The notes under the pieces were generated by a model. The model had not been told where the DNA came from. It was given only the letters and a program-made list of their open reading frames with translations, and did no database searches. Position numbers and translations under genes: made by a program. DNA of 64,000 nt from Lophius americanus (taxonomy: Eukaryota > Chordata > Actinopteri > Lophiiformes > Lophiidae): positions 828,001-892,000 of the forward strand of contig JBBDHG010000097.1 in NCBI GenBank assembly GCA_037951165.1, in the 5' to 3' direction. Position 1 is the first letter of the stretch, and each line of letters opens with the position of its first letter. Shown here one piece after another: positions 22,183-33,200 of the stretch.

Positions 22183-24335
22183 AGAAATAAAAGGGGGTCA
22201 TGTTTGCTGTTCATGTTTGTTCATGATGTGACATTTCTAGAGACCAAGAAGACATATAAAGTGGGTGGGCTCTGCGAAAATGCCTAAAACAGGAACTGAC
22301 TGACTCCTTCACCATAAGCTGTTGAAAGGAGAGATTTAAATAGAGCCGTATGGGAGGTGTGAAGTGGGCAGTCAGTGAAATTACTGCTGTGTTCACAAGA
22401 GGAAGCCAGGCATGTTGGAGAACATTTCGTATGCAGAACACCAAATAGAAAAACAGATCGCTGTAGCCAACAGCAGGCAGTAGCGCTCAATGTCTTCAGG
22501 TGGGTGTCAATCTGCACCTTAGATGTCTTCAATTCTAACAGGGTGAGGAGCGGACAAGACTGGTTCTCATCCTGCTTTATCTAAATGAAAAACTTGTCAG
22601 GTGGAAGTATCATTCATACATGTGTGTGTTTGTGTGTGTGGTCTTTCCTACATGGGTTTTCTTATTGTGTGCGTCTGTTTTAATGTTTGCTGGCACATAT
22701 CAGAGAGCCGTGAGGTGTTGTGTTGACTTTTAAGATCGATGGTTGATCTCGGAGGAAGAAGAAAAGGCCAATCTCATACTGTAATAACACCAGTACACTA
22801 CACCTGTATTTGTGTATGTCTGTGGGTGTGTAGGAATGTGTGTGTTGAAAAGAAAATACTCTTATAAAACATTTTCTACTCCCACAGAAGCGAGGAAAAA
22901 AAGTCTTTCATCACTGAAGGACAGCATCTAGATGATCCAGCTGAATATTCTTAATTTCCTGTTGCATACTTTCTTTCTTGTATTTTCTTTTGGGAAGTGA
23001 ATTCACCTGTGAGCCTTGGTTGTATTATATGAATTTCAATGACATTTTTTAAATTATTCACATCTGTTTCAGCAGACTTTCTGGACCCAGTAGCTCCAAA
23101 TTTTACAAGTTAAAGTGACTCGCTACAAGCAACTTTTTTCTTGGAAGTCAAAAAAAATTCAGTGTCTCAAAAAATACCAAAGATATCTGCTAGTGATCAT
23201 CAGCTGGCACCAGGTGTCATCGGCCCCATCTACCTGAACTATGGATTCAGGAAATTCTCGCATTTAACCTTTCTGAAGGAAGAAAAAGATTCCACCCTAA
23301 AGGGGATTGTCAAATGGCTTTCCAACCTTTGGGATGTATTTCAGAAAGTGGGTTCAATAAACTGCCCTCAGGGTTGATTCAAAAACTGAAATGAGAAACT
23401 TTTTTTTCTCTTATACGACATCTGATCTGAGTTAAATCATCTGAGTTTGTTAACTTTGAATTACTTGTGCACAATGACAATCAAAATCCATCATCAATGG
23501 AGCTCAGATAAGGTGATTCACCATGGCAACCACTGAGACGCTATGATTACCATACTTCACACCATGGGAGAAATTTGCTACTGGTGTGAATTATCTACCA
23601 GTTTTACATATTTTTCTCTGAATACTTTGTGTGAAAAAGGGATGGAAAGACATTGAACAAACTTTGATTTTCATTTAAATCTCTCTCTAATATCTTGTGT
23701 TGACCGCTGCTACCACAACCCCAGACCTGAATTAACTTGATGGATGCAGATAAGTTCATGATTAGAACTCACTTTGGTTTTAATCATATTTCTAATATTG
23801 GTCAGTAGCTCTTTTGTCAGCAGCTTTGTTACCATATGTTCAGTGACAAGTTTCTGTTTGGAACAAAAAAAAAAAAAACCTGGAGAGCAACGTAAGAGAG
23901 AGAAATGTTTGGTTGGAGAATGTCATTCAGATATATCAGAAAATTAAAGCACATGAGGAACGGATATGTCACATCTGAAGGCCCTGCTTCAGGCTCAAAA
24001 GGAGAAGGACTTAATAACAACCTTCAGCTTTGGTGAAGAAAACCTGCCGTGAGCAGGTAAGGTTCACAGAGTAAGTTACCATGCTAACTGACTCAGAGTT
24101 TAACTTATAACGATTTCTGGATGGGAACAGCCAGTGTCCCTCATCTAATACCCCTATGGAGGAGGGGTGGAGAAAAAAACATTATCTGCAGCATCTTATA
24201 CATCTTTTGTTTGAGTTACCTCCATCCAGTGGTCATAGCGATGACGTAAGGGCTTGGGAGGATGGGTCACAGGCTCTGTGTATTGGATTGATCTACTGGG
24301 CCAGTGCCCACTCACTTCTTTAGCTGGCTAATCCT
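22183..24335. other. Unassigned non-coding sequence
   Basis: No gene is recognised. A TGTGTG tract lies near 22620-22640 and an A14 run near 23865. A short plus-strand frame at 23141-23377 is uninterrupted but has no family resemblance. Confidence 0.55.
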
Positions 24336-24438
24336 TAAGAACAAGTTGAGTCAAGTCAATTTTAGTTGTATAGCCCAAAATCACAAATCACAATTTGCCT
24401 CAATGGGCTTTACAATCTGTACACAATGCAAATACCTC
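24336..24438 (-). mobile_element. 3' terminal piece of an L2/CR1-like LINE, separated from its body
   Basis: On the minus strand this reads TAAAGCCCATTGAGGC, TTGGGCTATACAACTAAA and then ATTGACTTGACT. This is a 3' end seen in many teleost LINEs, which finish in GACTT repeats. The body of the same element resumes at 26228; the LTR element at 24439-26227 interrupts it. A second copy of this LINE tail is at 39886-40480. Confidence 0.75.
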
Positions 24439-24879
24439 TGTTCTACGAACTTTCGTTAGCGCAAAGCTGAAGACACAAGACAGCGGCGCAGGTGCAGTTA
24501 AAATATTTAATGTAAACCAAGATTAAAGCACGAGGAAAAAGCAGGGGAGCAAACAGGAATAATAAAAACACTGGGAAACACTTACTTCGAAAAAACACTG
24601 GGAAAAGGATGGGACAAGTGATGAGACGGGGGAAAATCATATGACACGGGGGAACATCATACAACCAACTGGCAACCAAGGAAAATTGAAGAAGGTCTAT
24701 ATACACTGACTTAACGAGACAATGAGGCACAGCTGGAGGGGAAACACAGGTGAACATAATGAACAATCGCACAAGAGGAAAATAGAATCACAGGACAGAC
24801 ACAGAGAGGGAAAAAGAACACAGACGAAAATGACGGAACTTATAATAGTAAAATGCTACATAAACACAAAGTCATGACA
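24439..24879 (-). repeat. Complete 3' LTR, 441 bases
   Basis: The repeat has the usual TG...CA ends (TGTCATGACTTTG on the minus strand, ending GTTCGTAGAACA). On the minus strand it carries a TATA box, GTATATAGACC near 24703-24693, and an ATTAAA poly(A)-like signal near 24507. The ends of the right-hand repeat match its first 50 to 60 bases. Confidence 0.75.
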
Positions 24880-25329
24880 GCACAGCCCCCTTAAGGGACG
24901 GATACCAGACGTACAAAAAGTCCAAATTTCCAAAAAAGGGTGGAAGGAGGAGGAGGGAGAAATTAACCAAAAAATACGTTCAACGAGCCCGGGTTCGGTC
25001 CATCAGACCTATACTGTCCGGTGGACCACCTGAAGGCAGGGCCAGAGTGACCACTCTGGGGGTCGAGAAGGTGGCCGTCTGTGAAGGCGAACCCGATCAC
25101 GAGGAGCCTGAGGAAGAGGTCGCCCGTGGAGGCGAACCCGAATCACGTAAAGCAAGAGGAGAAGCTCGCCCGTGGAGGTGAACCCGATAACGATGAGCAC
25201 GAGGAGGGAACTGGGGAACTGGAGACCAGAGAGTCGGGACCTGGGAAACTGAAGACCAGAGAGTCGGGTTCATTGGGGAGCACACAGCTAATGGTCGGGG
25301 TCAGGGTCTGGGACTGGTGAACTGCGGAG

Positions 25330-25575
25330 CGAAGTCAGTGAGGAAGTCACTGGGAGAGAAGTCGTGGGAGGAGACGCTGAGGGAGTCGGTAGAGAAGTTG
25401 TGGAGGAGTCGCTGAGGGAGTCGGGAGAGAAGTCGCGGGAGGAGTCGCTGAGGGAGTCGGGAGAGAAGTCGTGGGAGGAGTCGCTGAGGGAGTCGGTAGA
25501 GAAGACGCGGAGGAGTCACTGATGGAGTCGGGAGAGAAGTCGCGGGAGGAGTCACTGACGGAGTCGGTAGAGGTA
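25330..25575. repeat. Minisatellite with a unit of about 36 bases
   Basis: About seven imperfect copies of a unit built on GAGAAGTCG, GGAGGAGTC and GCTGAGGGAGTC. One or more units differ by a base, which breaks the reading frame between copies. On the minus strand the 36-base units would encode 12-residue Pro/Ser/Thr repeats (LPTPSATPPATS). It lies inside the LTR element. Confidence 0.9.
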
Positions 25576-26165
25576 GGAGGAGTCACGAAAGGAGTCACGG
25601 GAAGACTGGGTGCAGGAGCCACGGGAAGAGTCACGGAAGGAGTCAATGGAGATTGGGTAGTGGACTCTTGGGAGGAGTAACGGGGAGCAGGTCCTCCACG
25701 GTGCTGGGCAGCGGTGAAGAAGAAGAACTGGTTAGGGGTGAGGATGAAGAGCAGGATAGCGGTGAGGCTTGGTCTCCTTTTGGGGACCGGTTTTTATTGC
25801 CAGGCAGGTTCCCCTAAAAAGAGACACCAACCTCAGGAACACTACCGACTGGAGCGGGTAGGAGGCTAGTGGGCTCAGGAGCCACAGCAGTCAGAGAACT
25901 AGCCGGCTGGTGGCTAGCAAACACGGGGGCTGGAGCAAGGGGAGAACCAACAGGCCGTGGCCGGGAACATGCTGGCAGAGCGTCCAGGTTCTCCACAAAG
26001 GTTTTGAGCCAATAAGGCATAAAATCACTTAGCCAGGGTTGGGCCGAGATCTTCCCACCAGCGATAAGGAGAGCAGCCTGTTGTACCTCCCCATGCGCGC
26101 TTTTCATACACTCCACACAGAGACAGATGAGGCTGTATGTTAAGTCATTAATCTTTAAGTCCACT

Positions 26166-26227
26166 AACGAAAAGGAACACAGAACTTATAATAATAAAAT
26201 ATTACATAAACACAAAAGTCAATGACA
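26166..26227 (-). repeat. Truncated 5' LTR remnant
   Basis: AACTTATAATAATAAAAT...ACATAAACACAAAAGTC closely matches the outer 50 to 60 bases of the LTR at 24836-24879 (AACTTATAATAGTAAAAT...ACATAAACACAAAGTC). About 380 bases of the 5' LTR are missing, which includes its promoter-bearing part. Confidence 0.72.
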
Positions 26228-27625
26228 CTCTGTCCTTAGACCCACGGTCCGGTTAAAGAACAACTCCCCCCCAAAAAAACTCTAATAGGGGAAAAAAGGG
26301 AAGAAACCTCAGGAAGAACTCAGAGGAGGGATCGACGGACAGACGTGCAATTGATGTTGCGATTACAGAGCAGGTCAACAAAAATAAAAAGATTGTATAC
26401 AGTTGTATAAATGATGATGGTATGTGGTGATGTATTACAGTACGTCAAGAGTGTAGCAGTGGTACTACAATATGCATATACAATAGTAGTAGTCGTACTA
26501 TGAAATAGAAATATGATTATTGGTGATAGTAGTAGAATTTTGAGTCCAATAGGGCCTCGGCAGTAGATGCAGCCACGATCTGGGTCTCGGTACAGCCAGG
26601 ATCAAGGACGCAGAACTACCACCATTCATGGGAGCCTGTGGGGCGATAGAACACAAAGACTCCGGTCCATAAGGACTCTGGGGAGAAGTGTTGCATTTAT
26701 GGGGCATGAATTTAGTAATAAATGATGTAGAAATAGAGGCAGTCTAAACCTGTGGTAGCAGAACTAAGAGCTGGTACCAGGTGTGACGTGAGCCAGTCCT
26801 AACTATATTTATTAGGATGATATGTGACTATGAGGACTTTGAGATATGAGGGCACTTGGTTGCTGAGAACTTTATAAGTAAGGAGGAGGATTTTGAATTC
26901 TATTCTGGATTTTACAGGGAGCTAATGTAGAGAAGCTAGCATGGGAGAAATGTGATCTCTTCTTCTAGTTCCTGTCAGTACTTGTACTGCTGCATTTTGG
27001 ATTAACTGCAGGCTTTTTTAAAGAATTATTGAGGCATCCTGGTAATAGGGAATTATAAAAATCTAGTCTGGATGAAACAAATGCGTGGACTAATTTCTCA
27101 GCATCCTCGTGAGAAAGGATGTTCCGAATTTTTGCTAAATTACGCAGGTGAAAGAAAGCTGGCATTGAGGCTTGCTTTATATGAGTTGAGAAGAACATGT
27201 CCTGGTCAAATATAACTCTTAGGTTCCTAATGGTAGAGCTGGGGGCTGAGGCGATGCTATCTAAATTAGCTACCCAATTAGAAAGCTGTTGTGGGAACTG
27301 GTTTGGGAGAAGTATAATGACTTCAGTTTTGTCTGAATTTATCATTAAAAAGTAAATGGTCATCCATGTCTTAATATCTTTACTACAAGTCTGAAGTTTG
27401 ATTATTTGATTATTTTCATCTGGCTTTATGGATAGATACAGATGTGTATCATTCGCATAACAGTGGAAGTTAACGTTGTTCTTCCTGATAATGTTGCCCA
27501 GGGGAAGCATATATAAAGTGAATAGTATCGGTCCTAACACTGAAACCTGTAGGACTCCATGATGAAGGTTTTGCAATTGTGAACTCAAATGTCACCAAAA
27601 AGTGATCAGAGAACACAAGGCTTTG
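26228..27625 (-). mobile_element. L2/CR1-like LINE body with internal deletion
   Basis: The minus strand holds a 207-codon frame (27588-26965). It includes GVLQVSVLGPILFTLYMLP (RT, normally GVPQGSVLGP) and FHCYANDTHLYL (catalytic YADD mutated to YAND). It continues with FLMINSDKTEVI, FFHLRNLAKIRNILS and EKLVHAFVSSRLDFYNSLL. Further decayed C-terminal sequence and 3' UTR run down to 26228. Just upstream, at about 27625-27590, an alternative frame reads SDHFLVTFEF, the end of the endonuclease domain. Endonuclease end and RT middle are nearly adjacent, so several hundred bases are deleted. The 3' terminus lies across the LTR insertion at 24336-24438. Confidence 0.87.
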
Positions 27626-30192
27626 GGGTAATATTATTATGAGTATATTACCCTTATTTAAATAGCACATATATTTTATTTTATTTTATTTACATTTGTT
27701 TAAATAAACATTTAAATACAAAATAAAGAAACAATTATTTTTCTTGTCTAAACTAAAAGATAAGTCTCATTTACCTCCTGGGACCTTGCAATCTCATATT
27801 AAGACCTTAATCTCTACCCTCCCTCAATTGTATACATCATTTTGCCTTACTTAAACCTGTGGTCCTCAACTTTGGACAATATTCTTTGGACATTGGGACA
27901 ATAGTGACTCTCACCTGGTGGCAGCAGTAACCTACCAACCTACCAACCATGGTATTCCGGGTGTTTCTCTCTCCAGCTGACCCCAGAGTGTCTCGAAGCA
28001 TTCTCTAAAGAAATATGTAATACATCAAAGTAACTCCAAATTTGTTTTTTGTTTTATTTCAGCTACTTTCACCTGTGCGCAGAACCAAAAAATGAAAATA
28101 AAATTCTGCTAAATATAATTCAATTTTTTTGGATCCTCTTCAGTGCTGAAGCCGTAATGCTTATTTTCTCTAAATATCAGCTTTTGTGTGCATTACAAGA
28201 TATGGCGGCCAATGGCATCTTAATGGTTGCCACGGGGAATCACAGTATCTTATATCCATTGATAATGGCTTTAGATCATCTTCAGGACGACACAACACTG
28301 GATAAGCTGGACAAAATGGATGGATGGATGGATGGATGGATAGATGGATGGATGGATGGATAGATGATAATAACCTCTCAAAATTCTGCATTTTAATAAT
28401 GTACTTGGCTATTACTTGCTATCAATCAGTCTATCTTGTGCATGAAATAGATTTGCTCTCTTCATAGAACCTGCAACCTTGAATGATGACAGCCCTGCTC
28501 CCATGCTCTGTGTTCAAAACCCTTTTTTTTCCTTTATGTGTGTTTCTGAGAATACTTGGATTCAGAGGCGTATTTCTGAACAGACTGAGGAACACAGGCG
28601 AAACTAATAACATTAATAACGCTTCATCTCTGGCAATTATTGCAATTGGTGCTGTAATTAGTAACACTCGTTTATGACGTGTTCCCAAACAAGGAAAAAC
28701 TGTTCAGTGTGTGTAAATGACATTTTAGAGGTAGGAGAAGGAACACAAACATCAATCTTGTTTTCCAAATTTGTGGATATTTTATCACACCGGTCATTTA
28801 TCTCAGTGCAGATGATGTAAAGAACAGAAAACACTGCTGTAGCATCACGGAAACCTCCTCCATCATGGAGGGTGTTTTCATCAGCTGGTCTGTCTGATTA
28901 TTAGACAATATACCAAAAAGTTCTTAATGGGTTCCTCTGTAATTTTGTAGAGAGTGACCTTTTAGACATAGAGGAGGTGATTATATTTGGAGGTGGATCC
29001 TTACCAAGAAGTGGATCCACATTTTTTTCCTCTTTTTTGCTAGATAATAAGCTTTAAGCGTTTTCCTTACAGATTCGCCATGTTATTCTAAATTAACACA
29101 GTTGTTGATAACAATTTAAATACCTTATACATTATTTTATTATTACCCAAAATTCTTAATTAATTTAGAAAAACCTGCTTGTTTTTCTTAATGAATGACG
29201 ATTTTACCTCATTCATTCAGAAACGCAGGGCAGTTTTTCCCCTGATTCCTGTACCTGCAGCAGTTATTCAAATAAAGTAAGTGAGAAAGAATTAATCCAT
29301 AAGTCCATCTGGTTCTGCCAGAAAATCTCACATGAGTGTAAGTATAGTCCTAGCCACATAGACCTGACATCAGGCCTGGCTTCCCACATAGATAAACCTG
29401 GCTTTCAGCTACTGCTTGCCAGACTATACAGTAACAGAGGGGTAGTTATATTGCCATATTATTGAGTATTATTCTTTTAGTGGCTTGCGGTATGTTTGTA
29501 ACTGCTCACAAATTGTTTGTCTACTTTTGCTGCCCGTGCTACTCCTAATCCCACCACTCTGGCTGATAAATCCCCCCACTGCATGCACCCTCACGTCCCT
29601 ACAGCCTTGCCAAATGGGAGATGTTGAATTATCCTACCTCAGGCTTAAAATCATTATAGTTTTTGCGTAAAATTATAGCACACATCCTGTCCAATGATTC
29701 ATGTAGGAGATTGGTGCAATCTCGTCATACAACAGACTGTATTGTACTATATAAATGTCCAAGTCTTACTTTTTCATATTTTTACACATCGGTTGGAGAA
29801 AAGCTAAACTAAAGTAACAGCTCCTCACTTCATGTAGACTCATCGTGCAGCACTCACAATTTTGTAACAAAGGAAGTGAAGATATGTCACGACTGGTGAC
29901 TTCATCGTGTCGGTAAATTAATTTAAATCCTTAAATATCTTAAACTGGTGCTCTCTGGCATTATTGATCGCACATGATACAGAGGATAAAATTTCACACA
30001 AAATCCAATAATTTTCATTGTCATTCAATAATGCATCCCAAGCATTCCCACCACTCAAAAACATGATATATCCCGGAGGAATGATTGACTTGGAGATACA
30101 CTGTAATGATTATATTTTCCCTTTATTTTTTTGATTAGTTTGTATACATATAGTTTTAATGTAAACACACACATATATATAAACAAAATTTT
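27626..30192. other. Unassigned non-coding sequence
   Basis: AT-rich with a TTTTATTTTATTTTATTT run near 27670 and the GGAT array at 28318-28366. No gene or named repeat is seen otherwise. Confidence 0.55.
28318..28366. repeat. (GGAT)n microsatellite with GATA variants
   Basis: About twelve tetranucleotide units, two of them changed to ATAG. Confidence 0.95.
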
Positions 30193-30254
<62 letters not shown>

Positions 30255-30262
30255 CATTTTGT
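30181..30262. repeat. (AT)n array within a longer AT-rich palindrome
   Basis: The run of TA units (30193-30250) is flanked on the left by ACAAAATTTTTATATA and on the right by TATATAAAAACATTTTGT. The flanks are near reverse complements, so the whole block is an imperfect palindrome of about 80 bases. Confidence 0.85.
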
Positions 30263-33200
30263 TAAATGAATTTATGTTTATTGTTATATCATTAACAATA
30301 AACAGGAAATACATGCGCCGCATAGAATTTGTAATTTTTAATGGAGATTTAAGGGTGAGAATTTACCCTTTATCGAAAAAATATCCCAAAAGAAATCTAC
30401 ACTTTAAAGTGAAAAAAAAAGTTTTTTAATGCACTTAGGATAATCAGGGTTTTGTCTTTTTTTTTTACTATATCTTTATAACCTTTAAAGTCAGAATTCA
30501 AACTTTTTACCCTGACTTTTTTGTAATATTCTGTTTGTTTAATATAATGTATAAATGAATGATTTAATAATTCTGAATGTACGTAACAAATTCCTTTTTT
30601 CTCATTGCATCACTGGCTTGCATTGATGTCTGATCATTACTCCTAACGATTGCTACAAATATATTAAAAGGAGTACATTGTTGAAAAAAATTTAAGAGCC
30701 ACCATTATAAAACAATTAAATTCTGAGACTCCAACCCTGAGTCTGAGACGATCACCAACCAGTCACCTTCCAATGTAAACACTGAAATACGTGTGTGTTG
30801 CATGTTATTTTTCACTCTAATGTCATCATAGTTGTCAGATTTTATATTGATTCCGCCGGTGTGTTTCATTCTGTCCTCATAGGTGATGTTTTTGTTACTT
30901 TACATTGCTTATTTACCTGTTGCATCAATATCCTCGCCATGGATGAAGTAAAGAGAGGCACCCAGGACATCTGTCATCTTACTTATCCAGAGCCTAACAT
31001 TTTTTATTTTTGTTTGTCACAAAACTCTGCATGCACGCCAATAACATCATGAAGTTTGGCCTTTTGCTTTAATGTATTTTTTTAAATAATGTTTTTTTTT
31101 TTCAATGGTTACAGCTTGGACTACATCTAGGAGAGGGTTTTGTTTCCAGAGTAGATCAAATATTTTCTTTTCACAAATGTTTCCGCACACAACAATCAAG
31201 TGATGAACTGCTGCAATTTGCAATGGGTGGAATTTGAATGTTTTTATTTATTTAGTTTCTGTGGGTAGATGTTGGTTGTAGTGGTTGATTTTGTTTCCAC
31301 AGTAGATATAAAATACTACTCAAAGTTTTCAATACACAAATAACTAAGTACCAAAGGGACCCTTTTGTTATTTTTTTTCCAAGGTTATCTGTTGGATTCA
31401 GGCTCATTCTGTGAGTGGGATACTGTATGTCTCAGATAAGGTTTATCTCACATGTGCAAATAATTCAAATCACAATTTAAATAAATTAGTTCTTATTTCT
31501 GTCCTCCTTCACTGAAATAATACCCTTGTGTAACCTTTGTTACTGTAAAAGTGAAAATATTAAAGGTGGTATGAAGTTTTAAGTTTAACTTATTGGACCA
31601 AATTATCAGAAATTACTAAAATCAGCCTCATGTCAGGACTCAGTCCTTTTCGTCTGACACTTATCCCAAATTAACTGCTAGTGCAATTGGTACCACTTTG
31701 GAAATGGCATCTGTTTGTCCTACCACGGTGTTGGTTGTACGTGAGTATAGAAATAATCTTAATCTTCTGCATGCACTTCAGGACATGCACTTACTTTAGT
31801 TCCACTCTGCTTGGTGGTATAGCTCGCCATCAAACGTCGAAGAATCAGAGTTTGCTCATATATGATTTTTTCATGGCAGTATGAACAGACCCAAAACCAC
31901 ATGGAATTGGGTCTTTTCCAATTCCTATGGGGGCCGCTTCTATATGCGGTCGTAAATCAGTCACAGGTCGGATTTGTTGCAACTCAGTCTGATCCATCAG
32001 ATTACAATTAATCAGTCCATGCACATTTGTCATAAAAAGAGTCACATTTTATTGTTTTTTCTTTATCGATTTATTTTTTCAATTTACTTGCCTCTGCTGC
32101 ACTAACGGGTTATAAACATAGCATTCAAACTAACTTTATTGGCTTCCATTTTACATCTGTATTGACGGCATACTGCCTGTAACGTCTTTGTTATTGTTTT
32201 TTTAACATGAGGATCGGTTTAGGGTCGTGAACTGTTCATACTGGAGTCCGATATGGAACACATTTAAAAAGCAATGTGAATAACTACACAAAAAAAATAT
32301 CATCTAAGAAAAAATCAGTAATAAGACTGATTTTATTACTAGACTAAGAGAATAAGACTGTCAGTGTGATCATAGACTGAATGCAGATGAATGTATATTT
32401 TTAGCAGTTTAATGTCACTTGCATTTTCTGGGCACAATTTTCTTTTTTTCCTGTGTAATTTGTGGTTTCAATCACTAGGGTGAAAAAGAAAAGTAATCAA
32501 ATAACCACCAAACAGCCTCCTTTCCTGAGTTGTTTCCAACTTGAAAAATGTTTAATGGTTATTTAAGATAACAGTGAAACACAAAAGTAGTCCAGATAAG
32601 TCAAAGCCATCATGATGACAACATACATGAAACACATATAACCATCTCTCAGAAAGACCAACCAACCCTACAGGCAAACCTACGAATGAAGATAAATGCA
32701 TTGCCTGGACTAGCAAGCACAGACACTTTGTAATCATGGACAAAACTGAGGGGGAGGGGAGCTGGAGGGAGCTAGGATACAGATCCTGAAAGATAGAAGA
32801 TCAGTAACGACTGGGGAGGGTAACTAAGAGCCTAGAAGTCAGATGCCAGTGAAAAGAGCTATTTAAAAGCAAAGTGAAGAGAAGAGAAAACCAATTCAAC
32901 TAGCACTTACTGGCGGGTCTCATGCAGGTAATGGAAAAGATGGAAAGATGGGTAGGAGGAAGAAAACACTCCAAGTAGAGTTAAAGGGTCAAAAGAATGT
33001 AGAGATGGCTCCAAAAGAAATAAGACACTGAGAAATTAATTCTAACTCTGTCTGAATTACAGCAAAGAAAAGGAATTAACTCCATGAGTCTCATTTGAAC
33101 GTAAGTTAATATATGAGTTTATTACAAACAAATCTGTTATAACAAAGAAGGTCATGGTGATGCTCACAAATCAGCCACAATACTAAAAGCCACTCAAATA

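Larger units (their letters stand above)
24439..26227 (-). mobile_element. LTR retrotransposon, internally deleted and non-autonomous
   Basis: A complete long terminal repeat (24439-24879) lies at the left. A short repeat of its outer end closes the element at the right (about 26166-26227). On the minus strand the element therefore runs from a truncated 5' LTR at the right to a full 3' LTR at the left. A purine-rich AAGGGGG just before the 3' LTR is a plausible polypurine tract. The internal region has a 36-base minisatellite and a minus-strand frame of 116 codons at 25814-26164 that starts without ATG and is proline/alanine-rich near its end. I see no protease, reverse transcriptase, integrase or envelope motif, so it could only have moved with proteins from another element. 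The superfamily is uncertain; Ty3/Gypsy-like is the best guess. Confidence 0.72.

Noticed and set aside
24438..24439. Clear target-site duplication of the LTR element
   Set aside because: The flanks share only CTC (left ACCTC, right CTCTG), too short to claim a duplication.
25301..25646. Proline/serine-rich protein gene
   Set aside because: The frames follow a 36-base minisatellite and units of unequal length break the frame; it lies within an LTR element.
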